A stretch of DNA of 64,000 nucleotides from Scolanthus callimorphus. Lineage: Eukaryota; Cnidaria; Anthozoa; Actiniaria; Edwardsiidae. Of the stretch, positions 1-10,430 are shown piece by piece. Position 1 is the stretch's first letter, and every line of letters starts with the position of its first letter. Both the position numbers and the translations under genes were made by a program. The notes beneath the pieces are model-generated. The model worked only from the letters and a program-made list of their open reading frames with translations. It made no database searches and was not told where the DNA came from. The stretch covers positions 16,899,399 to 16,963,398 of the forward strand of contig CM066912.1 of assembly GCA_033964015.1 (NCBI GenBank), in the 5' to 3' direction.

Positions 1-529
1 AGTATTATAAAACCAATTTCCTTGTTTGTAGCATTTTTTAAAAGTTCTTGATAAAATAAAGCGATATAAACACAGAGAAGAAATTCCCAAGGAAACCTGG
101 GAAATAATTTTTCAAACTGTGAAGGAATGCTGCTGGCTGTTGGTGGTCATTTCATGTCGCTTGTATATAAATTGTATGGATTAGGACAAATTTCAGGATT
201 CATTTTCGATTGTTTGGTGTTGTAAGAAATGAATTATTTTAGATCAGACAGAAGTCTACACTATGATATAAATCATTTTGTTCCAAGAATTTGTTCCAAT
301 TGTTACTCGATTTTCAAATGGATTATCCTTTAACTAGGATGTTTGTTTGTCTATTTTTCATTTAGGACAAATTCTCCTCAGTTTTAATTATCTCCTCGAG
401 CGAAATGGAGAAAATATGAATAACAGGTTAGTAAATTCAAGAATTAAGCTTAATGTACCATTACCTAAATCGAAAGTTTGGAGGCGTTTGGAGATTGCAT
501 TGCATAGTTTTTTCCAAAATTCGGTCATA
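1..529. other. intergenic, nothing recognised
   Basis: AT-rich sequence with stops in all frames. The longest open frame, 62 codons around 347-535, shows no motif. I see no repeat relationship to the rest of the window until about 530. Confidence 0.5.
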
Positions 530-1002
530 GTCTAGTCGGTGGAGGAGGTTCACGTGCACTCCCCGGAACTAGTAATGAGACATACATTTTTGGAATCCTT
601 AGGATGTCTACAATCTTGGACAAAATTGTTGGCAAAAAGTGGCATTTTTTGTCACAAACGCCTATGGACCGGTTCTATGGCCTTAAAATGTATTCCGCCT
701 TCCCTTTTTCAATGTTGTTTTCTCGGCTGTGGTCCTTCAAACGAATTTATGATGAAAGGACCAACATTCATTGGGGGGGGGGGGTAAGGGAGGGGGAGAA
801 ATGTCTGCTTATAGCTCTTGTACGGCAACGAAAGTGAATTCACAATAGGAGCTTAATTTTGTCAACACATTTTGTCCAAGATTGTAGAAAATGGTTTTAG
901 ATGCTAACAGCTCGAAAAAGTGTCCCACAGCCCTATTTTGCCAGATTTTTGTTTTTTAATTGTATTCTTTTGTTATTTAATGAGATTCAATAAGGCAATT
1001 TT
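530..1002 (+). repeat. dispersed repeat, copy A (inverted partner at 34955-35138)
   Basis: Starting at the motif TAGTCTAGTCGGT, this stretch matches the reverse complement of 34955-35138 from end to end, apart from one 276-bp interruption at 611-886. The match ends at GGCAATTTTA near 1000. The family is unidentified and has no coding potential. It matters mainly because the two copies give an occupied and an empty site for the MITE inside copy A. Confidence 0.75.
611..884. mobile_element. Tc1/mariner-type MITE with TA target duplication
   Basis: A 274-bp element whose ends are near-perfect inverted repeats of about 22 bp, beginning CAATCTTGGACAAAAT at 611 and ending with its complement at 884. 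It is flanked by TA at 609-610 and 885-886. The paralogous repeat at 34955-35138 carries one TA at 35049-35050 and no insert, which proves the boundaries. TA duplication and short inverted ends are the hallmark of Tc1/mariner-mobilised MITEs. There is no transposase. A run of G lies near 774-783. Confidence 0.85.
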
Positions 1003-1326
1003 ATGGACTGTAGCTCTATTCAGAAAACCTCTTTAGATTCTAAATCTAAGCTTTTACGATCTCAGGAATACTCTGATCACATGTAGACAAGTTAAATCGC
1101 TGCCTAAGCCTTTTCCCGTCACATACGCTTATCGTTTTGGTATTTCCAAATAGGAATACAAAGGCTGACAGGATCTTAGAAATATCTATCAGTAAGGAAC
1201 GTAACATGTATAAAACGGGAATGTAAATTGTATATGTAAAATAAGTTAATAATTACCGGTCGATTGACACCCTCATATATCACGTTACAAGGCCGCGTGG
1301 CCAAACGCAAGATCATACGGGAGGAT

Positions 1327-2477
1327 ATTATTGGCCTTAGAAGCATTAGATGCAGGCAATTGTTGGATTCGAATGTTTTTTGCTGATTTCCGCAAAGGTT
1401 TCGATCTTATCGACCACACCATCCTCCTACAAAAACTTAAGTCGTTTGGTATCCACCCATGTTTAGTCCGTTGGGTTGCCTGTTTTTTGCTGCATAGATC
1501 TCAGTTCGTTAGGGTCTCGGCCTCAAAGTCGCCACCCCTTTTCATAAAGGGAGGTATTCCCCAGGGCACCCGGTTGGGCCCCTTGTTGTTCGCCGTCATG
1601 GTAAATGACCTCGCTGCAACATGGGAACCAAGGGCTAAATACGTGGATGACCTCACGGTCTTAGAAATTGTCCCTAGGAATTCTGCATCTGTATTAAGGA
1701 ATATTGTTAATGACATAAATTGCGTTGCCATTGGTAACAACATGCTTTTAAATCCGAAAAAGTGTAAATCCATGGCGGTAAATCCATTTCTTACATTACA
1801 ACAGTTACATCTGTCTCCCCCTCGCTATCGGTGGTTCGCTAATCGAGCGTGTCAAGTCTTTCAAATTCCTCGGAATTTGGATTTCTAACGACTTGTCGTG
1901 GGGGGCACACTGTGACTACGTAATTAAGAAGTGCAACCACCGACTATACGCATTAAGGAAGCTGAAACGTTGTGGCGTGGCGGAGGCCGATATTGTGACG
2001 GTATATTGCGCGCTTATTTGTTCCATCCTTGAATATTCTTCTGTTGTATTTTCTGACCTGCCGCAATATTTAAGCCTGGCCCTTGAACGGGTTCGGAAGC
2101 GCGCTCTTGCGATCATATACCCTCACGTTCCATATGATGTGGCTCTAGTATCAGCTGGCATTCTTTCACTATCGGACAGGCGATCTGAAGCCTGCTGTAA
2201 GTTTATCAAAGACCTAAAACCGCAAAACCCTGTTACTAACCTTGTGAAGTCCTGTCTCGTTTCAACTACTACTAGATATAACCTTAGATCTGCTTTATCA
2301 CACCATTTAACTCGTACGAACACTGATCGCTTTGGTAACTTCTGCACGCATAAATACGCGGGACAAGTGGATTGACATTGGACATTTCATTATTTAACTA
2401 TTTATTGTAACTGCCTGGCCATACCTGTAATTCAGCTCCTAGCTGCAAAAGGTGTTAATGAACGAATTATTATTATT
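1327..2477 (+). mobile_element. 5'-truncated CR1-superfamily LINE with (ATT)n tail
   Basis: Only the RT-to-3'-end part of a non-LTR retrotransposon remains. It starts inside the palm domain and ends in ATT repeats immediately before AGAGGTATG. The empty target is at 34538/34539. There is no target duplication longer than the dinucleotide AT. Extreme 5' truncation and a short microsatellite tail in place of poly(A) are typical of the CR1/L2 group, hence the assignment. Confidence 0.85.
1331..2375 (+). pseudogene. LINE reverse transcriptase, frameshifted
   Basis: The first frame (1331 to about 1790) contains the RT palm motifs in order: DFRKGFD near residues 20-26, then GIPQGTRLGPLLF, then the catalytic box YVDD, where most CR1/L2 elements have FADD. 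Near 1785-1800 the frame shifts by one base. The protein then continues in the next frame to 2375 with the FLGIWISNDLSW region and the thumb (NHRLYALRKLKR, KRALAIIYP). The original RT fragment would be about 345 residues. It is dead because it lacks the endonuclease and fingers and carries the frameshift. LINE RT is certain; clade assignment is less so. Confidence 0.85.
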
Positions 2478-2826
2478 AGAGGTATGTCCAAATGATTATG
2501 TATATATATTGCCCTGAATGAACGGGATCTCATACTATTATTGACACCAATCACACTCGGATTGAAGGCAGCTCTCTTGTGAATTAATATTTTATATGAT
2601 TATGTTTTTGCTTATTTAATACGATCATGAATATTGTGTTTATCCATGTAATGTATGCAAATCGCTACCATCAATAGTCTTAGTTATATGTATTCTTATG
2701 CATTTATTGCAGCTTTTACGTGAATCTAGTAAATAAAGTCAATTATATCTATCATATAACGCAACGGTATACGGAGTTGCTGGATTCCCACTAGTCAAAC
2801 CTGTCCTCGAACATTCCTAACCGGCG

Positions 2827-3135
2827 TATATCAAGGGAATATCAATGGGAATATCAATGGCGAAAACAATTAAAAATAAATTGACGCTGTGAAAGTAGGT
2901 TTTCTAAAACAAAAAAACATAGAACAATCTCAGTACAACATAAGCAACGTTAAAAAGCAGCAAATCGAGCAAATACAAGCAAACAAACTTACTTTTGACC
3001 AGAAACGTTCACAACGAGCGTCAACAAGCAGCAACTAACTTAAAATATGACGAGGGAACGCCTGACTAAACGAACGGATACGAACTGACGCCGAATGCAC
3101 ACGACAACTCACAAATGCAATACGACCGCCAAATC

Positions 3136-3177
<42 letters not shown>

Positions 3178-3400
3178 ATTTACAATGGCGAGGCGTTAGC
3201 CAAGCCATTGTAAAGCCCATACAGATCGGACGCGAATACACTATTCTATTACTTTTTTAGCCCTCAAACAATTCAGCACTATGAACAATTGAGCACTGTA
3301 CAATTCAGCACTATAAACAATTCAATTTAATAACTGAGCTTAGTTTGCCCAATCAGATTAGACGTGATGTTTATTATCAAACGCGCTGGTCCCATCGGGT
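2827..3400. other. non-coding stretch with a 25-bp palindrome
   Basis: No gene is seen. An imperfect palindrome pairs 3165-3189 with 3204-3227 around a 14-base loop (arm sequence GATCTGTATGGGC). It could be the core of a small foldback repeat. The rest is A-rich single-copy-looking DNA. Confidence 0.5.
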
Positions 3401-3410
3401 GGAAATGACC

Positions 3411-3775
3411 CCGGGGGGGGGACTCCCCATATTTTCAGACGGGGGTGCTCGTCCTATCCCTTAGGGTATAAAATTGACAGACGTGCTATCTCTTAGGGGT
3501 GTTTAAAATCAGCCCTATCCCTTAGGGAGTCTCAGACCAATCCTTGCCCAGAATATATTGCTACTGACACCAGAACCGATATTTACAAAGGAAACTTGGT
3601 TGAAAACCCTAAAATTTGCTCTCTTTTAGGGGTAAATTTGGCGGTCGCCACGCCAAATTTGCTCTCTTTTAGGGGTAAATTTTCTGTTTGCCACACCCAT
3701 TTTGCTATCCCTTAGGGTCAAATCAATTTTCCCGACGAGCACCCCCGTCTAAAATATTGGGAGTCCCCCCCCCGG
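3411..3775. mobile_element. foldback MITE, GGGGGACTCCC family, copy 1
   Basis: A 365-bp element with inverted ends of about 44 bp: CCGGGGGGGGGACTCCC followed by GGGGGTGCTCGTC, and the complement at 3734-3775. GGAAATGACC lies on both sides (3401-3410 and 3776-3785), an apparent 8-10 bp target duplication whose exact length is blurred by the terminal G/C runs. Inside are repeated motifs: CTATCCCTTAGGG and a pair of TGCTCTCTTTTAGGGG. There is no ORF. Relatives are at 54175-54252 and 54792-55120. An 8-bp duplication would suggest hAT-type mobilisation. Confidence 0.75.
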
Positions 3776-3785
3776 GGAAATGACC

Positions 3786-4745
3786 TTCAAACTGAGTTTC
3801 TTGTGAGTTTTAGTTCTAAGCTGCGCGGTAGCGTGTGTGCTATTAACAGCCATTTCAGTGAGACAGGAGGAACATTCTGGACAAAACTGACAAGAGGTAA
3901 ATGATTATATCAAGCTTCAATTTAGGTCTATGTAATTTATATTTCCTAAATACTGAAAACAGTTTGACAGTAACTATGTTTTAACCATGTTTCATAAGCT
4001 TGCGGCTTTCCGGCTTTTCGAAACGGCGAGATGAAAGATGGGACCAAATATTGTGGCTCAAGCTTATAATCAGAGACGGCGAGTATACCTATGCCAGATA
4101 ATGCAGTTTTTTTCTATAATTTCTCAGCAACCTTAACTTGTGTGTAAATTCATTTCATTATTGACAGCTTGATATTTACGAGGTTATACTGAAAATATCC
4201 AGACAGTGCTAGACATTTTGTCATAGCATAAAATTGACGGGTAAATCAAATTAAATTCTATGTATGATGAAAATAAGTCCATTGTGTTTTGCATTTTAAT
4301 CAGTAGATATCTGTATCAAAAGTTAATGAATACTAATTAGTTGAGCAGGACTCTGTATCAAAAGTTAATACTACTGTTTAATAATTCATTAACCCCTACT
4401 TGAGTTGTATTACTGTATTACTGTGTATTGAGTTGTATTACTGTGCATCCATGTGACCCCTATTTTGAGGTTGTGATTGGGTTGCACCCTCATGAATTAG
4501 TAATGAATTTTACAAACGAAGAAACAAACGCCACTCGAACGAACAAACATGTTACAATCTAAACAGATAAACATAAAATGCACAATTTGGTGGCTACACC
4601 GGCCCCTAAATGAACGTTATTTATCTCATTTATACTCAAGCCACCAAATAACAGGGTTCGATTCCCCGTATCTTTATACTCTCAACGTGACTTTCGTCCG
4701 AAAGCCAAAGTCCATCAATATTGTTGCTTCTCATGTTCATCGACA
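3786..4745. other. non-coding stretch
   Basis: AT-rich, with no protein similarity. Short local duplications occur (CTGTATCAAAAGTTAAT at about 4311 and 4352; GAGTTGTATTACTGT at about 4401 and 4431). A perfect tRNA-type B box, GGTTCGATTCC, lies at 4655-4665 without any tRNA fold. Confidence 0.45.
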
Positions 4746-4751
4746 GCACGG

Positions 4752-6341
4752 CTATTTCAGCCCATCAAGTTCTAATCGGCACAATTTCGTCACTGGTCGA
4801 TGTAGAATCTTTGTGGACGTCTTCACTTCTCCGTGTCTGGGACGCTTTGATCTTGTAACCACGGTGGAGCTGGTGAGAACTTTCGCGCTGCGAACCAAGC
4901 CATCTCTCCCTTTGAAAATCTCCGCCACTCTTGCCATTAGCCATTCTGCTCTTGGGAATTTTGGATCAGCCAACATCGCCACATCTCCGACACGTAGGTT
5001 GGACATCATTCAATTTCTGACGCAACTGCAGGTTTGGAAGGTATTCTTTAATCCATCATTTCCAGAAAACTTCCGTGAGATACTGAGCTTCTCTGAATAT
5101 CCCGGGTGGTATTTTCGAGCTTGGGCGAAGCTGTAACAAGTGGTTAGACATCAAAGGGTCTTCATCAGAAGGCTCCTCGCTGCTCTTCGTCAATGGTCTA
5201 CTATTCAGTATCCCTGCTGCCTCGGCTAGAACAGTAGATAACACCTCATCTGTGACAATCTGTTCATGCAACAAAGATGCAAGAATCGTCCTGACAGATC
5301 TGATCATCCGCCCATGTGACTGGCGTCTGGAGGATTGAACTCCCATTGCATGCCTCGTTGGGAACAGAAACCATGTATCTTCTTCATGTCTTATTCACTA
5401 ATTGCGGCTTGCAATTCCTTGTCGGCACTTGTTAAGTTAGTTCCTCTATCGCTCATCTTCTCAGGGTACCCTTTCAGGCTGATGAATCTTCTTAAGGCGT
5501 TGATCATAGAATCTGTCGTAAGCGAATGTGCAACTTCATTGTGAATGGCACGAATCGCCTGACAGGAGAAAATGCAGCCATAACGCTTCGCCCTTGTTTC
5601 ACTTCTATGGGTCCAAAGAAATCCACACCAACGTTGCTGAATGGCGAGCTTCTCTGGAGTCACTCGATCTTATGGTAAATCGGACATCAATTGCTTGCAT
5701 GGTAGTTTCTTTCTCTTCTCACATGAGACACATTTCGCAAACACTTCTGACTACTGTGCGGCCCGTCACGATCCAATATTGCTTCCTGATGTCTGACAAC
5801 ACCAGTTCTTGGCCCATAGGCCCTGCCAGTTCATGACATTCTCTAACAATCAGATTCGTCACATGATGCTTCTGGGGAAGAATAGCTGGATTCTTCAAAC
5901 AGTCATCGACAGAAGAGCATCTGGTCTACCTCTACTACTAGGATTCCATTCTTCTGGATTGTTTGATTAAGCTTTTAGATCGACTGCCCAGCTTTCTTGA
6001 TCTTCTTCTTCATAGTACTCTCCGTTTTCCTGTCAGCACTTTCTTTACCGTTGAGAGTCTTTACTTCTAATGGAAATGACTATTGCTGTACTAGTCTGAC
6101 GATATCTTCTTGTACATTACGAAACTCCATTACACTCAGGAAGCGGCCAGTAAACACATGCTTGGTCTTCAGCATTCCGACGTCTGTCTAACATTGCTCT
6201 GTGGGAACTCTGGGAAAGGATAAATGCCTTGAAACGAACCAACCAAGCAACAGCTCTTGTTAATCTTGACCACGAAGAGTAATAACTTAAGAGCGTCCGT
6301 CTGTAAATATCACCTATTGGCTTCAGAATGCAAAAATTCAA
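4752..6341 (-). pseudogene. BEL/Pao integrase and C-terminal pol remnant (reverse strand)
   Basis: Read from 6341 down to 4752, the reverse strand gives broken pieces of a BEL/Pao polyprotein in the right order. The linker between RNase H and integrase (WSRLTRAVAWLVRF) lies near 6290-6220. The H2C2-like zinc region (ending YWIVTGRTVV) lies near 5860-5760. The integrase core (RWCGFLWTHRSETRAKRYG, HSLTTDSMINALRRF, ending near 5391) follows. Then come the NSRPLT strand near 5190 and the C-terminal DUF5641-type barrel (VGDVAMLADPKFPR, RPVTKLCRLEL) at 5009-4752. At least three frame changes and several stops separate the pieces. Gag, protease and RT are absent. Confidence 0.85.
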
Positions 6342-6344
6342 AAT

Positions 6345-8050
6345 CGCTCAAATTTGGTCAGAAGTTAAGTCATAATGAACTATTCATGCTGTCCAACTTT
6401 CAGATCGATCTGATAAATACAGAGCGGGAGCGAAGAAGAAAGCCAATTCATCGAATTAATTATCGATTTTTTCGCATTTTTCACCTACTTCGAAATATGG
6501 CCAAAAACTCTTCTAAATTGATCAGCACGCCAAACAATCGGTTCATATCCTTGTAGATAAGATAACAAGCTTCTGATTGAGCGGTTTTAAAACTCTTTCT
6601 GATGAAAGATAAATATTTTAGCGATGTTTAAACATTTTTTCGTTTTTTCCTAAGGCCCAAACCGGGGGCTTATATCTCCGATGATATCTGGAACTGTCGA
6701 ACTTTGAAATATTGGCGAGGAAAAGCAATGTTTCTGCTTTCAATTTATCAAATAAATTTTTGTGGCAATCAAAATCGCGAAGTTCTATGACCCGGAATTC
6801 AACCCCTGCTAAGCGCTAAATAGCGCTACCATTTCCAAGAACTGGAGGTCACGAACTACAAAAACATGCACATACCTGGTCGCAAATCGCCAAAACCACG
6901 GTGTATAAACCCTCTCAGATGGCAAAACACTGGTATTGTTTCATTCCGAGACGAGGCAGGACGTCCAGGCATAAATATTCAGCTTCTTCGAGCATTTTCC
7001 CCAAGACACAAAGTAAACAGATTATATCACCGATCGAACTCCAGCCTATCGGCACATTTTTATGGAAATTGAGCCACTTCTAAACCCTCCCTAAGAAGAA
7101 AGAATACTTTCCTTCCTTAGAGTTAAATCCGGAGCTGGCTTTCTACGGAAAATCAGGCAAAACAGCGCGATTCCCACGAGTGAAGAGTTCAGACACATGT
7201 TTTGGCTCAAGTGTCATGTCGTGTGATATTGCGTTACCACCACAGGAATCCCGAGAGCGCTCTATAAAGCCCCGAGACTGGCTTTTCAGCAAAAATAATA
7301 AATAAATATAACGTGACAGTGGCTTTGGGTTTCATCCCCAGCAGGGTGGCGCAAGAAGATCTTTCTTTCGCAATCGCTGGTTCCGCTTCCTCGGTACGTG
7401 TGTAAGAGATTACTAGCATTCAGAACAATGAGCATTTGTGACTATGCAGCATGTGTCGGTGGAGAATGTGGCCCAAGCGTGGATAACTTATGCATTAGGG
7501 GTGGGCCATTAGAAGTTTGGGGGGGGGGGGGGGGGGGGGGTGGGTGGCAATTCCCAAAAAAAAATTCGCGCAAGGCCAATCCTTCCCAAAAAAAATCTTG
7601 CAGAGATTCAAGCTAGAAAAAAAAAATCCTACAAAGACATGGCTTGGGCTTGACTTAACGTGTGCCTTTTCTCTTCAGACACAGTATTTTGTATCGTGTC
7701 AGAGTATTACAATACCTTACAACTCTACAATACGTAACACCCCCTGATCATGTACTAACAGTGTATCAATATGGATTTTAATAATAACAAAATCAGTAAC
7801 AGAGGGCGTTACCTTCAAGATACACGCATGTAAATTCACGTTAAGATGGACCATGGTGCAATGGGCAAATTCGCATGTAGACCCACGCCCTAACTCCATG
7901 CACTTCCAGTTTTATGGGAGTGGAATTAATTAGACTTTAAAGTGGTAATAGGCTTTCGTGTCAGGGTGAAATTGTGTGTGTTAAGAGTGTATGCATTATT
8001 GTATGTTTTGCTATTCATGATTAAGACCCTCAGTCATATACTTACAGTAT
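6345..8050. other. non-coding stretch with a 22-G run
   Basis: No supported gene. There is an uninterrupted run of 22 G at 7519-7540 followed by TGGGTGG, then A-rich tracts at about 7557 and 7617. Short open frames here have no motifs. Confidence 0.5.
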
Positions 8051-8055
8051 CAGCG

Positions 8056-8449
8056 GATGGAATAAATCACAGCATGATTGCAGCACAAAAATAGTAACAA
8101 TAGTAACATATAGAGACGCATATATTTTTGTAACAACGCTTGACCAAATAGACTCCACTTTATCGGGTCAAACTAAGACTTCTCTTTCTTGTTAATGCGA
8201 CTATTAATGAAGTTTTCATATGCATCTTTCGATTTATATTCCTTGCGGTAGAGACAGTTTCATCACTGGCTGTGCCCCTCATGCCCGAGAACTATCAAAT
8301 CGTTGCTGAAATCCATGAAAGGATTACCCATTCACTCTATGGAGCTTACCAGCTTAGCATGTCTATTTAGTCAAGCGTTGTGACAAAATATAATGCGTTT
8401 CTATATGTTACTATTTTTGTGCTGCAATCATGCTGTGACTTTTTTCCAT
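8056..8449. repeat. foldback with arms of about 90 bp at a LINE 3' edge
   Basis: The left arm (8056-8152) and right arm (8362-8449) are inverted copies at roughly 90 percent identity by eye, sharing CATGATTGCAGCACAAAAAT and AACGCTTGAC. The left arm has a small internal duplication of AATAGTAAC. The right arm overlaps the last codons of the reverse-strand LINE RT fragment (the frame reads through MEKSHSMIAAQK into the arm). Either an inverted duplication formed from the LINE edge or a foldback element truncated it. Confidence 0.75.
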
Positions 8450-9236
8450 CTGGTGGTGGCTCTTGATCATGAATAGCAAGGTCTTCGAAAGCCTGACGCC
8501 ACTTTTTGTGTTGCTCTGATACCCTAGCGCTTCGTCAATCTCTAAACCAAGATATCTATAACTTGATACCCTGTTGATTTCCTGACCATCGACACTGATA
8601 TGAAAATTGTGATTCAGATGACCTAATCGATACTGGCTGCCAAGGATAGCAAACTTAGTCTTGTTGGTATTAAGACTAAGACTGTTAGCCTGCAGCCAGT
8701 CTTTAACCCTATCAAGATCACTAATGATTTTGGCCTCAAGCATCAAAGAATCTCCCGCTACAGCTGTTAAGCTAGTGTCATTAGCACACAATCTTACGGT
8801 TGATGTTAAATCACATTTTTCAAGGTCGTTAATACCAATTAAGAAGAGAAATGGTCCAAGAACAGACCCCTGTGGTACTCCGCAAGAGATATGCTGAGGA
8901 TTTGATAATGTGCCATTCACAAAATGTATACTGCCAGCGGTTGGACAAATATGATCCAAACCACTGTATTGCAAGACTATCAAGACCATAAAGGTGAAGC
9001 TTGCTTATTAGTATTTCATGATCAACAGTGTCGAAGGCCTTTTTAAATCAAGAAATAGGGCACCATTTAGGAGGCCATTATCAATATTATGATACCAGTC
9101 ATTGGTAGCATCTAGAAGAGCAGTTAAAGTTGAATGAAAAGGCCTAAATCCATGTTGGGACTCAGCCAATAAATCTCGGCCTATTATTTGGGTCAGATTT
9201 CTTATCCTCTTTAAATATTGGCAATTCATTTCTATC
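8411..9236 (-). pseudogene. LINE reverse transcriptase fragment (reverse strand)
   Basis: From 9236 downward the reverse strand encodes fingers and palm of a jockey/CR1-type RT: LAESQHGFRPFHSTLTALLD, then ALFLDLKR (palm motif, lost continuation), then after a frame break near 9010 the box GVPQGSVLGPFLFLI. The catalytic FADD is degraded to CAND. This is followed by WLQANSLSLNTNKTKF and YRYLGLEID, the usual post-palm signatures. There is no endonuclease and no complete thumb. It is bounded on the right by a 91-bp repeat (9228-9318) and on the left by the foldback. Clearly inactive. Confidence 0.85.
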
Positions 9237-9318
9237 CCTACGCTTATGAAGCCACGAACATAATAACGACAAGACAATAGCTGGAGTGTGACATTGCCGA
9301 TTGCTTGCTGAACAGCGT
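9228..9318 (+). repeat. 91-bp direct repeat, copy 1
   Basis: Nearly identical to 9849-9945 in the same orientation, with shared core GAAGCCACGAACATAATAAC. It abuts the truncated 5' end of the LINE RT. Confidence 0.8.
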
Positions 9319-9456
9319 GCAATCAACATTTATTGTTCAATATATACTACGTTAATATACTAAAATTACAATAATAATAAACATGACTCAATGTGCGAGA
9401 ATGCTATCGTATTCAATAGACTAGAATTTCTATCAAAATATATTTGAAAACTATGT

Positions 9457-9609
9457 TTACAACCATATGACTAAGAAATACATAAATCCGTACACTGCGC
9501 GCGAAAAACCCACTGGGATAAAACCCACTTCTTTGGACAAAAACCCAGTGGGAACGGACCCTGCTCGCAAAAAACAGTGTACAACTCCGAGGGCTAGAGT
9601 TTAAATCCT
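9457..9609 (-). repeat. dispersed repeat, inverse of 27100-27258
   Basis: About 150 bp matching the reverse complement of 27100-27258, which sits just downstream of the DIRS-like element. It contains an internal dyad (CCCACTGGG and CCCAGTGGG). It is probably an end fragment of the same retroelement family. Confidence 0.75.
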
Positions 9610-9655
9610 AACCACGAGAATAAATATTTATTTTTAATATTTAAGTGAAATTTAG

Positions 9656-9952
9656 TCACAATAAACATCTCGTTTTGCTGTTCAACAAGCGAGAGAAAGC
9701 TCGCTAATTTAAACAATGTATATATAGCCGAAGTGAACAATGAAGGCTATCCATAATAGAAATCTATTGTCCAATGACAATAGAAGGTATGCTACGGAAC
9801 CGCAATGAAAACGCTTTCCTACTCACGTTGTTACGTAGGAAAGCATTATTTCAATTCTATCCCTACGCTTATGAAGCCACGAACATAATAACGACAAGAC
9901 AATAGCTGGAGTGTGACATTGCCGATTGCTTGGTGAACAGCGTGCAATCGGC
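9656..9952 (+). repeat. 157-bp repeat, 42-bp hairpin and 91-bp repeat, copy 2
   Basis: Three repeat blocks are joined here. 9656-9810 matches 22694-22852 (starts TCACAATAAA, ends CCGCAATGAAAA). 9809-9852 matches 27686-27727 and is a hairpin (GCTTTCCTAC paired with GTAGGAAAGC). 9849-9945 repeats 9228-9318. The same modules occur separated elsewhere, which suggests a deletion derivative of a larger element. Confidence 0.7.
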
Positions 9953-10430
9953 CTAGAGAAAAAACAAAGACGAGAAACAAAAGTCGAGGTAAACGTAATG
10001 AAAAAAACATATTGGAAAAAGAAATAGCTAGCATTACACTTTGGACAATTCCATCTACATATAGTTTTAACTAATAAAGCACAAAAACGCATCACATCAA
10101 TGGTGCAGTTTTTCAAGTGATGCGGTTTCACAAAGAAACTTACAGATTGAAGAAACATTACCCTGACACTGGCATAGAAAAACAATTTCTTTTGAACTGA
10201 AGTTGATGTACACACTAAATGCTGATCATAAACATAGGAACTTTAGCCAACAACCTCTCCGTGAAAGAAAACGAACACCAAATATTTAATCTTAGCTCTG
10301 CCAAAAAACACTAACTAGAATATGGTCATGTGATCAGAGTAAATCTGGAAGCATGCACGAGTAATATCAATTGATCGTAACGAGGTAAACCTACAAAAGA
10401 AAACAGAACATTAAACCTTTCAGCGCCTTT
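9953..10430. other. non-coding stretch
   Basis: AT-rich. Reverse-strand open frames (10215-9823 and 10523-10326) run through repeats and have no recognisable domain. Confidence 0.45.

Larger units (their letters stand above)
1234..2826 (+). repeat. LTR-like repeat, copy A, interrupted by a LINE
   Basis: Two blocks (1234-1326 and 2478-2826) align continuously with 34446-34860, the 3' LTR region of the BEL/Pao element. Shared marks are a segment containing AAGGCCGCGTGGCC and the terminal GTCCTCGAACATTCCTAA. The left 140 bases of the LTR are absent or too diverged to see, so this is probably a solo or partial LTR and not the 5' LTR of the element 26 kb away. The LINE at 1327-2477 separates the blocks. 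Confidence 0.75.

Noticed and set aside
4655..4665. Perfect Pol III B box GGTTCGATTCC suggesting a tRNA or SINE
   Set aside because: No A box, acceptor stem or anticodon arm can be formed upstream, and no SINE body or target duplication is visible.
4549..5136. 195-codon forward ORF
   Set aside because: It is antisense to the better supported reverse-strand BEL/Pao pol domains and has no motif of its own.
7398..7747. Glycine-rich ORFs at 7398-7616 and 7517-7747
   Set aside because: They arise from the 22-G homopolymer and have no coding-like flanks.
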